A stretch of 57,871 bases of DNA, from the NCBI GenBank assembly GCA_903874955.1, contig CAIQTY010000003.1:1-57871 (forward strand), in the 5' to 3' direction. How positions within the stretch are numbered: the stretch's first letter is position 1; every line of letters begins with the position of its first letter. A program made the translations under genes and the position numbers. The notes beneath the pieces were generated by a model. The model worked only from the letters and a program-made list of their open reading frames with translations, did not search any database and was not told where the DNA came from. This DNA comes from an uncultured Alphaproteobacteria bacterium. GTDB lineage: Bacteria; Pseudomonadota; Alphaproteobacteria; Paracaedibacterales; CAITNM01. Shown here one piece after another: positions 9,101 to 16,227 of the stretch.

Positions 9101-11311
9101 GAAAATTTAAAAAATAAAGATGCCAGGTTAATGCTTGCTATCGTTGACGAAGGCGTTATGGGGCTTACCAATTTCAAAACTCCAGATCCTATAGAATATT
9201 TCTTTGGTCAACGCCAGCTCCGCCTTGAAATGCACGATCTCTATAGTCATATAATTGATCCAGTTGACGCAGAGCTAATGGATATGCGCTCCGGTGGTGA
9301 CTCTTTAATGCTCAGAAGAGGAGCCTTTGTTCCTAGAATCAACGACAAAGTCTTAAGCTTTTTTGACGGTGATATTCATCTTGATTCGAATGGAAAAGCT
9401 GAAATTATAATGGATATTCCAGTATTTTCAGGAAAATTAAGGGTATATGCAGTAGCTATTGCAAATGGAAAAACTGGAAGTCAAAGTGGCAACGTTATTG
9501 TAAAAGACGATTTGATCGTTGATACGAATCTTCCTTCATTTTTGACAATAGGGGACGAAACTGATTTAAACGTTCGTCTTGAAAATACAACGGAGAAAAA
9601 GATTGATTTTCAAATATCCATTAATCTTGAGAAAGCATTCAAATCAACCTCGCGAAAGCAAACAGTAAGTCTAATGCCCAAAGAAGAAAAACGCATTTCA
9701 TTTTTAGCAAATGCTAAGCAACTTGGTGAGGGAATAGTACAAATCGAAGCAAAGGGTGAAGGAATTGATTATAAACATTCAACTTCAGTAGAAGTGAGAT
9801 CTGATCACCAGCCAGCCTTGATTAGTCAAATGCACAAAATCAAACCAAAAACCAGCATTGACCTAAAATTAGAGGATGTTCTTAAGGGAGTACATGCCTT
9901 TCAAGCTCAAGCAGATTTGTTTTTAACCAATCAAGGTCCTTGGAATATTGGAAAAATCCATAAGTGGCTTTTAAATTATCCTTTCGGTTGCAACCAACAA
10001 ACTATCAGTAAAGGATTTGCTGGTGTGTTTGGCGTGAAAAGAAGTAAGGATGATGCATTAAATTCCGAGCGTATTGAGTACCAACGCATTAGTTATGAAG
10101 CTATTGAATTATTAAACGAACGGCAAAATTCGACAGGTGGTTGGGGAATTTGGCAAAGAGATAGAGATGATCTTAATATTACATCATACGCGTTAGAGAT
10201 GCTTCTATATGCAAGAAACGCCGGACTAAATGTTCCAAAGATACTCATTAAAAATGCTATGGATTTTGCTAAACGCCAAATAAATTCGATTGATTGGAAA
10301 ATCAAACAAGGTAGAGAAAAAGCAGATGATATTGCTTGGCTTGTAAAAATATGTGCTTGTGAGCAGGAAATAGATACAGCTACTACTCGATATTGTTTTG
10401 ACGAATATTTTAAAAAATGCGACACAGTCGTTGGAAAAAGTATTTTCATCTCGGCAGTTGCCAGCATTCAAGATTTAGCTAGAGTTGAAAAAGGGATTAA
10501 ACACATAAAAACAGAAATTGAAAAGGGCGTTTCTTTTGAAAATGCTGTGATGATTAGCGCTCATTTATCTCAGTTTGGAAATATTCAGTGTGTTAGTGAA
10601 GTGATGAAAACGCTTGAAGAAATTATTCACAAATCAATAAACGAGGATATTACGCGTCTCAATACTCAAACTCTAGCGATGCTTTTAAAAGCAAATGCTG
10701 ATTCTATTTCTGCTGCTTCAAAAGAATTAAAGGTCAATATCAACAAGGCTTCTTTTATTGAAAAACATTCTTTGTCATATAAGCTTGACCCCTTACAAGA
10801 TATTACGATTGAAAATTATGGTGATGATCCACTGTGGTTGTTTGTAAATGCTTACGGAATTGGATCGGAACATGTTCCTCAAAAAGAAAGTGGTATAAAA
10901 GTAAGTCGAACTTTCTATAAACCAGATGGTTCAAAAGTAAATCCAGAAAAAATTATTCTTGGGGAAAGGATCATTATCGTTCTTGAAGGGCATATCGATG
11001 ATACAAATCACGAAGGTTACTGGTTGATTTCCGATTGGCTTCCATGCGGATTTACCCATTCCAATACTCTGTCAAACTATGACTGGCTGAAAGATTTAAA
11101 TGATAGTGCTGCAGTTCAAAAACGTCATGATCGGTATATTGCATCTTGGAAGCAACCGACGAAAGAGCATGGATTTAAAATCGCCTATGAAGTTATTGCA
11201 ACACACACTGGTAAGTTTCAACAACCAGGCTTGTACGTGGAAAATATGCTTAACCCGACACAATATGCACATTATGAATCAGTTAAATTAGATATAAAAA
11301 CTGGTGAGTGA
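6185..11311 (+). CDS. Bacterial alpha-2-macroglobulin (YfhM-like) with a variant thioester motif
   Basis: A 1708-residue periplasmic protease-trapping protein. Residues 1-18 form a signal peptide ending in LNA with no lipobox Cys, so unlike E. coli YfhM it is not an evident lipoprotein. An N-terminal helical part is followed by macroglobulin beta-domains, the DDLIVDTNLPSFLTIGDE region typical of bacterial A2M, the thioester domain and a C-terminal receptor-binding-like domain. The thioester site reads GCNQQT with Cys1269, so the usual C-x-E-Q is C-N-Q-Q: the bonding Cys and final Gln are kept but the Glu is replaced. Family knowledge links A2M to PBP1C in guarding breached walls, and a PBP gene lies two genes upstream. 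The start is 15 bp after the transporter gene. Confidence 0.92.
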   Translation: MYYKIFAFFALGFLHVLNAEFKFEEYEASSLEEYLSGISEEFSTIDKAEYEKSKKELDECLQNHDKPKTSTKVIWAKLLLKAKTLLTYPDKTADDSIKIALFALKATENINKAYDYSFLCEKASYLAFQQSKNNLEKAKALMLYLNQKKWRINAAVLDELNKLYPIEKLREQDPRFKDVLKFKYINKEVEETPEGAILRLNFSQPLKIDQPENYIEIFPKVDGFIQVNGSQISISGFQAGIEYTVKLRSGVTSALDEKTDQKKEIGFLVKDLNSRISFPGSTYVYPKQEKIRLPVRTINIDKAQATLYRIPDRGIINNLNYLMRRSYHLGNAEEIFSQTLDFDGKAKPNQTITKNIEATKIIPELKPGIYVLKVRQKGVLEYYNAQEADQWFIVTDIGLTAVHSDQTLLVHSRAFSSAKSLKDIQLELISADNDVLATATTDEDGFAEFPKELLNGKAGKKPVAIFAKNETLGFSFLCIAGAGFDFSDRGVKGRIIHDDYDAMVFCERGIYRPDEKVNVAVILRNGQGKEVPVTPITVIFKSPKGTEIKRETLKGNTLGTYSTEYRIPADCPIGMWSVEIFVDPTKPSVGSTNFRVDDFSPNKMEMTLSTSEAIAKLGSSHSCNLNAYYLYGASVKDRQTILEAKISPNDTPFEKWKDFHFGLDKESFVSQVLTGTSEIIQDGKAELKVDIPTDLSCSKALRIDFTARLTDTASSQQASTSAILLTQPYIVGLKEKTEHSSENIEVEVIAVDSSGKLVAADDLEYTFYQSEANYQWYKDHGSWSYQLVYNDKPLKKGGIVTKNDGATVLSFKGDLSASYAIEIKQKSGTTVAKYRIGSQYSNQKDRPDVLKIIPEMKATKHGENAILRVYSPFEGEAIIIAGLNNIQLKDSVHLKKGENVLKIPTHETWGSGAYVMVSLVRPLEKKIPGIHAKRAVGVQWIQIDPSENTLNVKLDLPEIVKPQTQLKVPVQVENLKNKDARLMLAIVDEGVMGLTNFKTPDPIEYFFGQRQLRLEMHDLYSHIIDPVDAELMDMRSGGDSLMLRRGAFVPRINDKVLSFFDGDIHLDSNGKAEIIMDIPVFSGKLRVYAVAIANGKTGSQSGNVIVKDDLIVDTNLPSFLTIGDETDLNVRLENTTEKKIDFQISINLEKAFKSTSRKQTVSLMPKEEKRISFLANAKQLGEGIVQIEAKGEGIDYKHSTSVEVRSDHQPALISQMHKIKPKTSIDLKLEDVLKGVHAFQAQADLFLTNQGPWNIGKIHKWLLNYPFGCNQQTISKGFAGVFGVKRSKDDALNSERIEYQRISYEAIELLNERQNSTGGWGIWQRDRDDLNITSYALEMLLYARNAGLNVPKILIKNAMDFAKRQINSIDWKIKQGREKADDIAWLVKICACEQEIDTATTRYCFDEYFKKCDTVVGKSIFISAVASIQDLARVEKGIKHIKTEIEKGVSFENAVMISAHLSQFGNIQCVSEVMKTLEEIIHKSINEDITRLNTQTLAMLLKANADSISAASKELKVNINKASFIEKHSLSYKLDPLQDITIENYGDDPLWLFVNAYGIGSEHVPQKESGIKVSRTFYKPDGSKVNPEKIILGERIIIVLEGHIDDTNHEGYWLISDWLPCGFTHSNTLSNYDWLKDLNDSAAVQKRHDRYIASWKQPTKEHGFKIAYEVIATHTGKFQQPGLYVENMLNPTQYAHYESVKLDIKTGE

Positions 11312-11326
11312 ATAGATGAGATATGG

Positions 11327-11358
11327 AGCAGTTTTCCTTTTTATGAAGGAAAACTGCT
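11327..11358. terminator. Strong hairpin between convergent genes
   Basis: A perfect 13-bp inverted repeat (11327-11339 with 11346-11358) and a 6-base loop, placed between the ends of the A2M gene and the leftward transglutaminase-like gene. There is no long T-run on either strand, so it may act as a weak bidirectional terminator or as a 3' stabiliser. Confidence 0.6.
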
Positions 11359-11368
11359 TAAGGTAAGT

Positions 11369-12328
11369 TTATTTGAATAGATCGCTGTTTAGGAGAGTAA
11401 ATATAGTTTTCTGTTTGCGAATATCACTAAAAATTTCTCCTTCATTTAATTCAGCAGGGAATTCTCCGAGCTCACCTATAGATAAACTTTCAATGCCCAT
11501 ACCACGAAACATATCTAAAAGTTGTTTTTCTTTTGATTTAAGTTGTGCATTTTCTGACATTTTTATGTGCTCTCTTGTGAGGTGAAGCTGGACATCTGCG
11601 GCCGTTTTTGGTCCATCCTTAAAAAATTCTCCGAATCCCATATACATTTTGAGTTCTGCGGCATTGCCTTTAATATCAACTCCATCTTTGTATCCAACAA
11701 AATAAAGGTTTTCTGCCCTATATAAACCGTAAGGATGTCTTGTTTTGTAATCAGGGTGTCCAAGAATGTAAGCTAAATCTCCTGGCTTAAAACCCACAGC
11801 TGAACAAGAACTAGATGCTAATAAGCGGCGGCTAAAACTTCTGGATATAGCAAGCTCATCTTCTTTACGTTTTAATATTTCGTCTACTTCATTTGGTATG
11901 GCTGCATTTAGCGCAATGAAAGAAACAAAGTCACTAGCCCATTGACAATCAATAGAATATGGTTCATTGGATTCAAAAACGCTATTAATTGATTTTTTTA
12001 AGGTGCTTCCTTTAGGAAAAAGTATAGAGTATTCTTCGCGCGTTTCTAAGTTGATTGCTTTTAGTTCTTTCCAGCAACCTCCGGGTAATTTTACTGGATC
12101 TTTGCAGTTATCATGAAACGTTGCTGTACTGTTTAGATGTTCATAAGCGATAAGTACAGCATTGACAACTCGTGTTCGGAGATCGGCCTCTCCCTGACTC
12201 ATCGGTTCGGATTTTTTAGTGAGACGAAGACCATAGCGTTCCATTAGAGTTCCGTCACATGCAGCATTTATTGTTGGAAGACTGATTATTGCAAGCAACA
12301 GAAATTGTATTAGTCTATATTTAGTCAT
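11369..12328 (-). CDS. Secreted transglutaminase-like (Tgl-type) protein, putative effector
   Basis: A 319-residue protein with a clean signal peptide (residues 1-22, cut near INA-AC). Two blocks resemble the bacterial protein-glutamine gamma-glutamyltransferase (Tgl) family: YSIDCQWASDFVSFIAL with a candidate nucleophile Cys128, comparable to the FECATA-type motif, and KPGDLAYILGHPDY followed by AENLYFVG and YMGFGEF (residues 181-234), comparable to the conserved GD-x-x-Y / GEN-x-x-x-x-G blocks. Tgl enzymes crosslink Gln and Lys side chains. Several extra Cys residues suggest disulphides outside the cytoplasm. The assignment is from remembered motifs, without an alignment. It stands alone; a role toward host or rival proteins is inferred. 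Confidence 0.6.
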   Translation of the reverse strand: MTKYRLIQFLLLAIISLPTINAACDGTLMERYGLRLTKKSEPMSQGEADLRTRVVNAVLIAYEHLNSTATFHDNCKDPVKLPGGCWKELKAINLETREEYSILFPKGSTLKKSINSVFESNEPYSIDCQWASDFVSFIALNAAIPNEVDEILKRKEDELAISRSFSRRLLASSSCSAVGFKPGDLAYILGHPDYKTRHPYGLYRAENLYFVGYKDGVDIKGNAAELKMYMGFGEFFKDGPKTAADVQLHLTREHIKMSENAQLKSKEKQLLDMFRGMGIESLSIGELGEFPAELNEGEIFSDIRKQKTIFTLLNSDLFK

Positions 12329-12522
12329 TTAAAATATCCTCAAGTTATTTTCAAATAAGTATGTAGGTATTTTTTCGTTAAATGTCAATAGAATAGATTT
12401 ATAATATAAATTTTCAGAAGATTTAACTCCTTAAATATGGAGTAGTTTTTGATTTCATGTAAGAAAATTACAGAGGTAGTGCAAAAAATATAGAGCATGG
12501 TATGGGGTTTGTTGGTCGTATT

Positions 12523-12551
12523 TTGCACAGAATTTAATTTAGGGGTATATT
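12523..12551 (+). promoter_or_regulatory. Probable sigma70 promoter for the broken bactofilin-like gene and trmD-rplS
   Basis: TTGCAC at 12523-12528 and TATATT at 12546-12551 are separated by 17 bp. The predicted transcript start near 12558 leaves about 18 bases before the ATG at 12576. No other obvious promoter precedes trmD, so this one probably serves trmD-rplS as well. Confidence 0.5.
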
Positions 12552-12575
12552 CTAAAAAAATTACTATTGAATATA

Positions 12576-13227
12576 ATGAATAATTTAAAAATAAGCTTAA
12601 TTATCACTTTAGTCTTATTAAGCATGTCAGATGCCAGAGTTAATGCTCAGGTGATTACGGGTAGCGCTAAACTGAAAAAAGTGTCGTATGACTCTCTCAC
12701 GATAGCTGGATCACTTGACTTTAATCATTTAACTATTGAACAGACCTTCTCAGTAAGTGGTTCTGTCAAAGGTGATTTGCTAAAGTGTAAAGAATTCATC
12801 ATTAATGGTAGCCTTACAGGTAAAGATATTCAGGCCTAAAAAGGTGAAGTAAATGGAAGCATGTATTGTAAAAAAAAATATTTATAATGAATTAGAAGTA
12901 AACGGTTCTTTAAAAGGTACTAAAATAAACGTATATGGAAATACAAAAGTTGGTGGTAATCTTGAAGTTTCTGAAAGTAGCTTTAAAGATATTGAAACAT
13001 CATCCTGGCAATGCATCCTAACAAATTCAAAAGCAAAGAATATTTTTGTAAAAAAAACTAAAGATGAATCCCAAAAGATATATCTTAAGGGTAAAACGAT
13101 TATAGAAGGAAATATAATTTTTGAATCAGGCAACGGAGAAGTTATTTTTAGTGAGGATGCTAGGGTAGAGGGTAAAGTTCAAGGGGCGAGCATTGTGAAT
13201 GCATATGATAAAATTGGTGGGAATTAA
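12576..13227 (+). pseudogene. Secreted bactofilin-like beta-helix protein, broken by a stop and a frameshift
   Basis: A signal peptide (MNNLKISLIITLVLL... ending near VNAQ) leads into short repeats of the V-x-G-S-x-x-G type, as in bactofilin/polymer-forming beta-helix proteins. Frame 1 meets TAA at 12837-12839, yet the same frame continues with repeat-like KGEVNGSMYCKK. A run of nine A (12870-12878) then shifts the frame; with one A fewer it joins the downstream frame NELEVNGSLKG, which runs to 13227. Two lesions therefore split one ancestral gene of about 215 residues. The downstream piece could start at ATG 12853 as a 124-residue protein without a signal peptide. The end lies 3 bp before trmD, so the remnant may survive because it carries the promoter. 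Confidence 0.7.
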
Positions 13228-13230
13228 TTT

Positions 13231-13953
13231 ATGTGGCAAGCAACAGTTTATACGCTCTTTCCAGAGATGTTTCCTGGCTCTCTCGGGCAATCAATCGCTG
13301 GTAAAGCGATGCAGCAGGGGATCTGGAATTTAAAGTCCGTTAATATTCGTGATTATGCTACCGACAAGCATAAGACAGTAGATGATACAAGTTATGGTGG
13401 TGGAACTGGCATGGTTATTCGCCCTGATGTTGTTCATGCCGCCCTTTCAGCTAACCTACATCCTAAATCGAAGCTTATTTATGCATCGCCTAAGGGGCGC
13501 CCGCTTACTCAAGCAATGATTCGTTCCTGGTTGGCTGACTACCCTGATGGGCTTGGAATATTGTGTGGTCGCTATGAAGGGGTTGATCAGCGTGTTCTGG
13601 ACTATTGGAGAGAAAATCATGAACTTGAAGATATAAGTATCGGTGATTATGTGTTATCAGGGGGAGAGCTCGCCGCACTTGTGATGCTCGATGCTTGCGT
13701 GAGGCTTCTGCCTGGTGTTTTAGAAAAATCCGAAGCAACTACCAATGAAAGTTTTGAACTAGACTTATTAGAATACCCGCAGTATACTAAACCCCAAATT
13801 TGGAATAATACGGTCGTGCCGGATGTGCTGCTTTCTGGCGACCATAAGTCGATTGCCGCATGGCGCTTAAAAGAAGCAGAAATAACAACGCAGACCCGTC
13901 GACCTGATATTTGGAAAAACTATATAGCCAATCAAAAGACCGGTAAAAAATAA
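13231..13953 (+). CDS. trmD: tRNA (guanine37-N1)-methyltransferase
   Basis: Methylates G37 next to the anticodon with S-adenosylmethionine, preventing +1 frameshifting. The 240 residues match the family length. The trefoil-knot SPOUT signatures are present: [38 protein letters not shown] and [14 protein letters not shown]. It is followed by rplS with a 13-bp gap, the usual trmD-rplS pair. The usual upstream partners rpsP and rimM are missing; the broken bactofilin-like gene ends 3 bp before the start instead. Confidence 0.97.
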   Translation: MWQATVYTLFPEMFPGSLGQSIAGKAMQQGIWNLKSVNIRDYATDKHKTVDDTSYGGGTGMVIRPDVVHAALSANLHPKSKLIYASPKGRPLTQAMIRSWLADYPDGLGILCGRYEGVDQRVLDYWRENHELEDISIGDYVLSGGELAALVMLDACVRLLPGVLEKSEATTNESFELDLLEYPQYTKPQIWNNTVVPDVLLSGDHKSIAAWRLKEAEITTQTRRPDIWKNYIANQKTGKK

Positions 13954-13966
13954 GAAGGAAGTGTAT

Positions 13967-14383
13967 ATGAATATTATTCAACAAATTGAAAAAGCTCATT
14001 TAGAAAAGTTGTCCGAAGGAAAAGAATTTCCTGAATTTCGTACAGGCGATTCTTTAAAAGTCCTTGTAAAAGTTATTGAAGGTGAACGTCAGCGTCATCA
14101 GCCTTTTGAAGGTGTTGTTATTGGTCGTAAAAATAGCGGTTTGAAATCTACTTTTAGAGTTCGCAAGATTTCCTATGGTGAAGGCGTTGAACGCGTTTTC
14201 TCACTCTATTCACCTAATATTAAAATTGAAGTGGTTCGCCGTGGTGATGTTCGTCGCTCTAAACTATACTATTTGCGCGATCGTCGTGGTAAGAGTGCGC
14301 GTATCGCGGAAAGAGCATACCGCGCTGAACCAAAAGCGGCTCCTTCAGCTCCAGTTGTAGAAAAAGCTACAGACGCAGAATAA
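13967..14383 (+). CDS. rplS: 50S ribosomal protein L19
   Basis: Ribosomal protein at the 30S-50S interface. The 138-residue reading starts at ATG 13967, preceded by GAAGGAAG; a GTG at 13961 is in frame but overlaps the ribosome-binding site too closely. The L19 core is clear: [41 protein letters not shown] and [20 protein letters not shown]. An Ala/Pro-rich tail of about 20 residues extends the family minimum, as in many alphaproteobacteria. It forms an operon with trmD and is followed by a palindromic repeat and a bidirectional terminator. Confidence 0.97.
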   Translation: MNIIQQIEKAHLEKLSEGKEFPEFRTGDSLKVLVKVIEGERQRHQPFEGVVIGRKNSGLKSTFRVRKISYGEGVERVFSLYSPNIKIEVVRRGDVRRSKLYYLRDRRGKSARIAERAYRAEPKAAPSAPVVEKATDAE

Positions 14384-14413
14384 GTATACCTAAGTAAAAA
14401 ATGGTTAAGTTTT

Positions 14414-14494
14414 ACTGGACCCTCTGGTCAAACCAGAGGGAAATTGATGTCTAGCTCCCTCTGGTTTCTCTATGGCTTGACCATGAAGTCCAGT
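14414..14494. repeat. 80-bp dispersed palindromic repeat, copy 1
   Basis: The ends ACTGGAC (14414-14420) and GTCCAGT (14488-14494) are inverted. Inside there are nested, competing hairpins: CCCTCTGGT/ACCAGAGGG at 14420-14440 and a second TCCCTCTGG copy at about 14456-14464. Its reverse complement aligns along its length with the segment at 18883-18962, including the ACTGGACT-x-CATG-x-TCAAG-x-CATA-x-AGA arm. It sits just after rplS, where it could also end or stabilise the transcript. Confidence 0.7.
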
Positions 14495-14537
14495 GGTAGC
14501 ATCTTTTATCTGAAATTTTAAAAATTAGTATAATCTA

Positions 14538-14563
14538 AAAAACCCAGCTTAAACTGGGTTTTT
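14538..14563. terminator. Bidirectional rho-independent terminator (rplS / icd)
   Basis: A 10-bp perfect stem (14538-14547 with 14554-14563) with a 6-base loop; the GC core CCCAG/CTGGG is flanked by an A-run on the left and a T-run on the right. It is placed between the convergent rplS and icd genes and would work on both strands. Confidence 0.85.
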
Positions 14564-14590
14564 ATCACTTTGATCTTTAAATATTAAAAA

Positions 14591-16027
14591 TTAATCTTCG
14601 CCATGAGCTTTGGTGTATGCTTGCTTTCCGTCAAAAACATGCAATTTTTCGATGTGTGACCATGAACCTCTCGTGCTTACGACTGCGATTAGATTTTGTA
14701 TCATAGCATCGCTTAAAGGGCCTGATCCGATGAATCTTACACGTACCTGATCAATCAAATCTGTCGTTGTGTTTTCGGTTGTTGGATAAATCTTCATGCC
14801 ACGGCAGGTAATAAGTTTTAGTTTCAATGATGCTTCTGCTGCAGCTTCTTCCATAATTTTTCCAAACTCACCGATTGGTTTTGTCGTTTCGAAAAATATA
14901 TCAACACCCTCTACAAATCGCTCTTTAGGAGTAATGGGTGCAACTGGAATATTGGAATTATTAACGACTAGTGGTTTGTAGTCACGATCCTTAACAGCTT
15001 CGTAACGTTTACCTAAGTTGCCGATAACCTTTTTAGTAAAATCAGTTGTTAGCGTTGCGCTTGTGTTACCTACCACATCGCGTGTAAGGGCTTTGTCAAC
15101 AGCGCAGGTAACGTACAAAGCATGCTCAATATCAAGCGCAGCTTTAAATTCTCCTAGGTGACGTAACATCATTACGCCTGATAGAATAACTGCCATGGGA
15201 TTAATTGTATTTTCCCCCGCATACTTTGGTGCTGAACCATGAACTGCTTCAAAAATACATGCATTGTCGCCGATATTAGCTCCAGGAGCAAAACCAAGTC
15301 CTCCAATTAATGCAGACGATAAGTCGCTTAAAATGTCGCCATTCATGTTTGTTGTTACAATCACTTCGAATTGTTCTGGTCTTCTAACCAACTGATGGGC
15401 GCAATTATCAACGATGATATGTTGTGCCTCAATCTCTGGATACTCTTTTGCAATATCTTCAAAGGTACGCTTCAACATACCTTCGCTAAATTTCATGATG
15501 TTTGCTTTGGTTGCGCAGTGGATCGTTTTGCGATTTTGACTTTTGGCAAATTCAAATCCTAAACGGACAATTTTTTCACAACCTTTTCTGGATATTAATT
15601 TTAAACATTGTGCAACGCTTGGGGTTTGCATATGTTCGATACCAGCATACAAGTCTTCAACGTTTTCACGGACTATGACAAGGTCTATGCCTCTCCCGCT
15701 ATATGGGGTGGCTACTCCTGGAAATTCTTTAACAGGGCGAATATTACCGTAGGTTTCAAACATTTTTCTTAAGGTTACGTTGGCGCTTTTTTCACCAAAT
15801 CCAACAGGCGTTTCAAGAGGGCCTTTTAACGCGACTTTATTCCTGCTGATAGAATCGACTGTTTCTTGGGGGACGCCAGTAGCAAGTCCCTTTTTAAAAA
15901 CTTCTGCACCTGCTTCACAAATTTCCCAATTTATTTTAAGGCCTGTAGCATCAATTATTTCACGAGCTGATGTCGTGACTTCAGGTCCTATACCATCACC
16001 AGGGATTAAGGTTACATTATACGCCAT
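14591..16027 (-). CDS. icd: Isocitrate dehydrogenase (long, Rickettsia/Thermus type)
   Basis: Oxidises isocitrate to 2-oxoglutarate in the TCA cycle. The 478 residues comprise the beta-decarboxylating dehydrogenase core (GDGIGPEV near the start, ENVEDLYAGIE, NMNGDILSDLSSALIGGLG, EAVHGSAPKYAG) and an extra C-terminal domain of about 140 residues, as in the long enzymes of Rickettsia and Thermus. Coenzyme preference is not certain from sequence alone; NADP is usual for this group. It is a single gene transcribed leftward with a strong shared terminator at its end. Distinguishing it from isopropylmalate dehydrogenase rests on the length, the C-terminal domain and the absence of leu genes. Confidence 0.93.
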   Translation of the reverse strand: MAYNVTLIPGDGIGPEVTTSAREIIDATGLKINWEICEAGAEVFKKGLATGVPQETVDSISRNKVALKGPLETPVGFGEKSANVTLRKMFETYGNIRPVKEFPGVATPYSGRGIDLVIVRENVEDLYAGIEHMQTPSVAQCLKLISRKGCEKIVRLGFEFAKSQNRKTIHCATKANIMKFSEGMLKRTFEDIAKEYPEIEAQHIIVDNCAHQLVRRPEQFEVIVTTNMNGDILSDLSSALIGGLGFAPGANIGDNACIFEAVHGSAPKYAGENTINPMAVILSGVMMLRHLGEFKAALDIEHALYVTCAVDKALTRDVVGNTSATLTTDFTKKVIGNLGKRYEAVKDRDYKPLVVNNSNIPVAPITPKERFVEGVDIFFETTKPIGEFGKIMEEAAAEASLKLKLITCRGMKIYPTTENTTTDLIDQVRVRFIGSGPLSDAMIQNLIAVVSTRGSWSHIEKLHVFDGKQAYTKAHGED

Positions 16028-16166
16028 TACTAAGCCTGATTTTAAATTTAACTAGGTACAGCTTAGCCAAATAGTAAAGCCTATGGAAAGCATCTTTGAA
16101 ATTGAGGAATCAAACTCAGAGTAAAAATAGCAATAATTTATTAAAATTTTAATAAATTAAAATATA

Positions 16167-16197
16167 TTGACAATATTTCGTTGTTTTAGCATATAGA
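16167..16197 (+). promoter_or_regulatory. Probable promoter of the LHH nuclease gene
   Basis: TTGACA at 16167-16172 is followed after 19 bp by TATAGA (16192-16197); CATATA at 16190 would give a 17-bp spacer. A transcript start near 16205 leaves almost no leader before ATG 16210 but about 20 bases before ATG 16228, which favours the second start. Confidence 0.45.
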
Positions 16198-16227
16198 TTA
16201 ATTATATTAATGCTTTTAAAGAAATAT

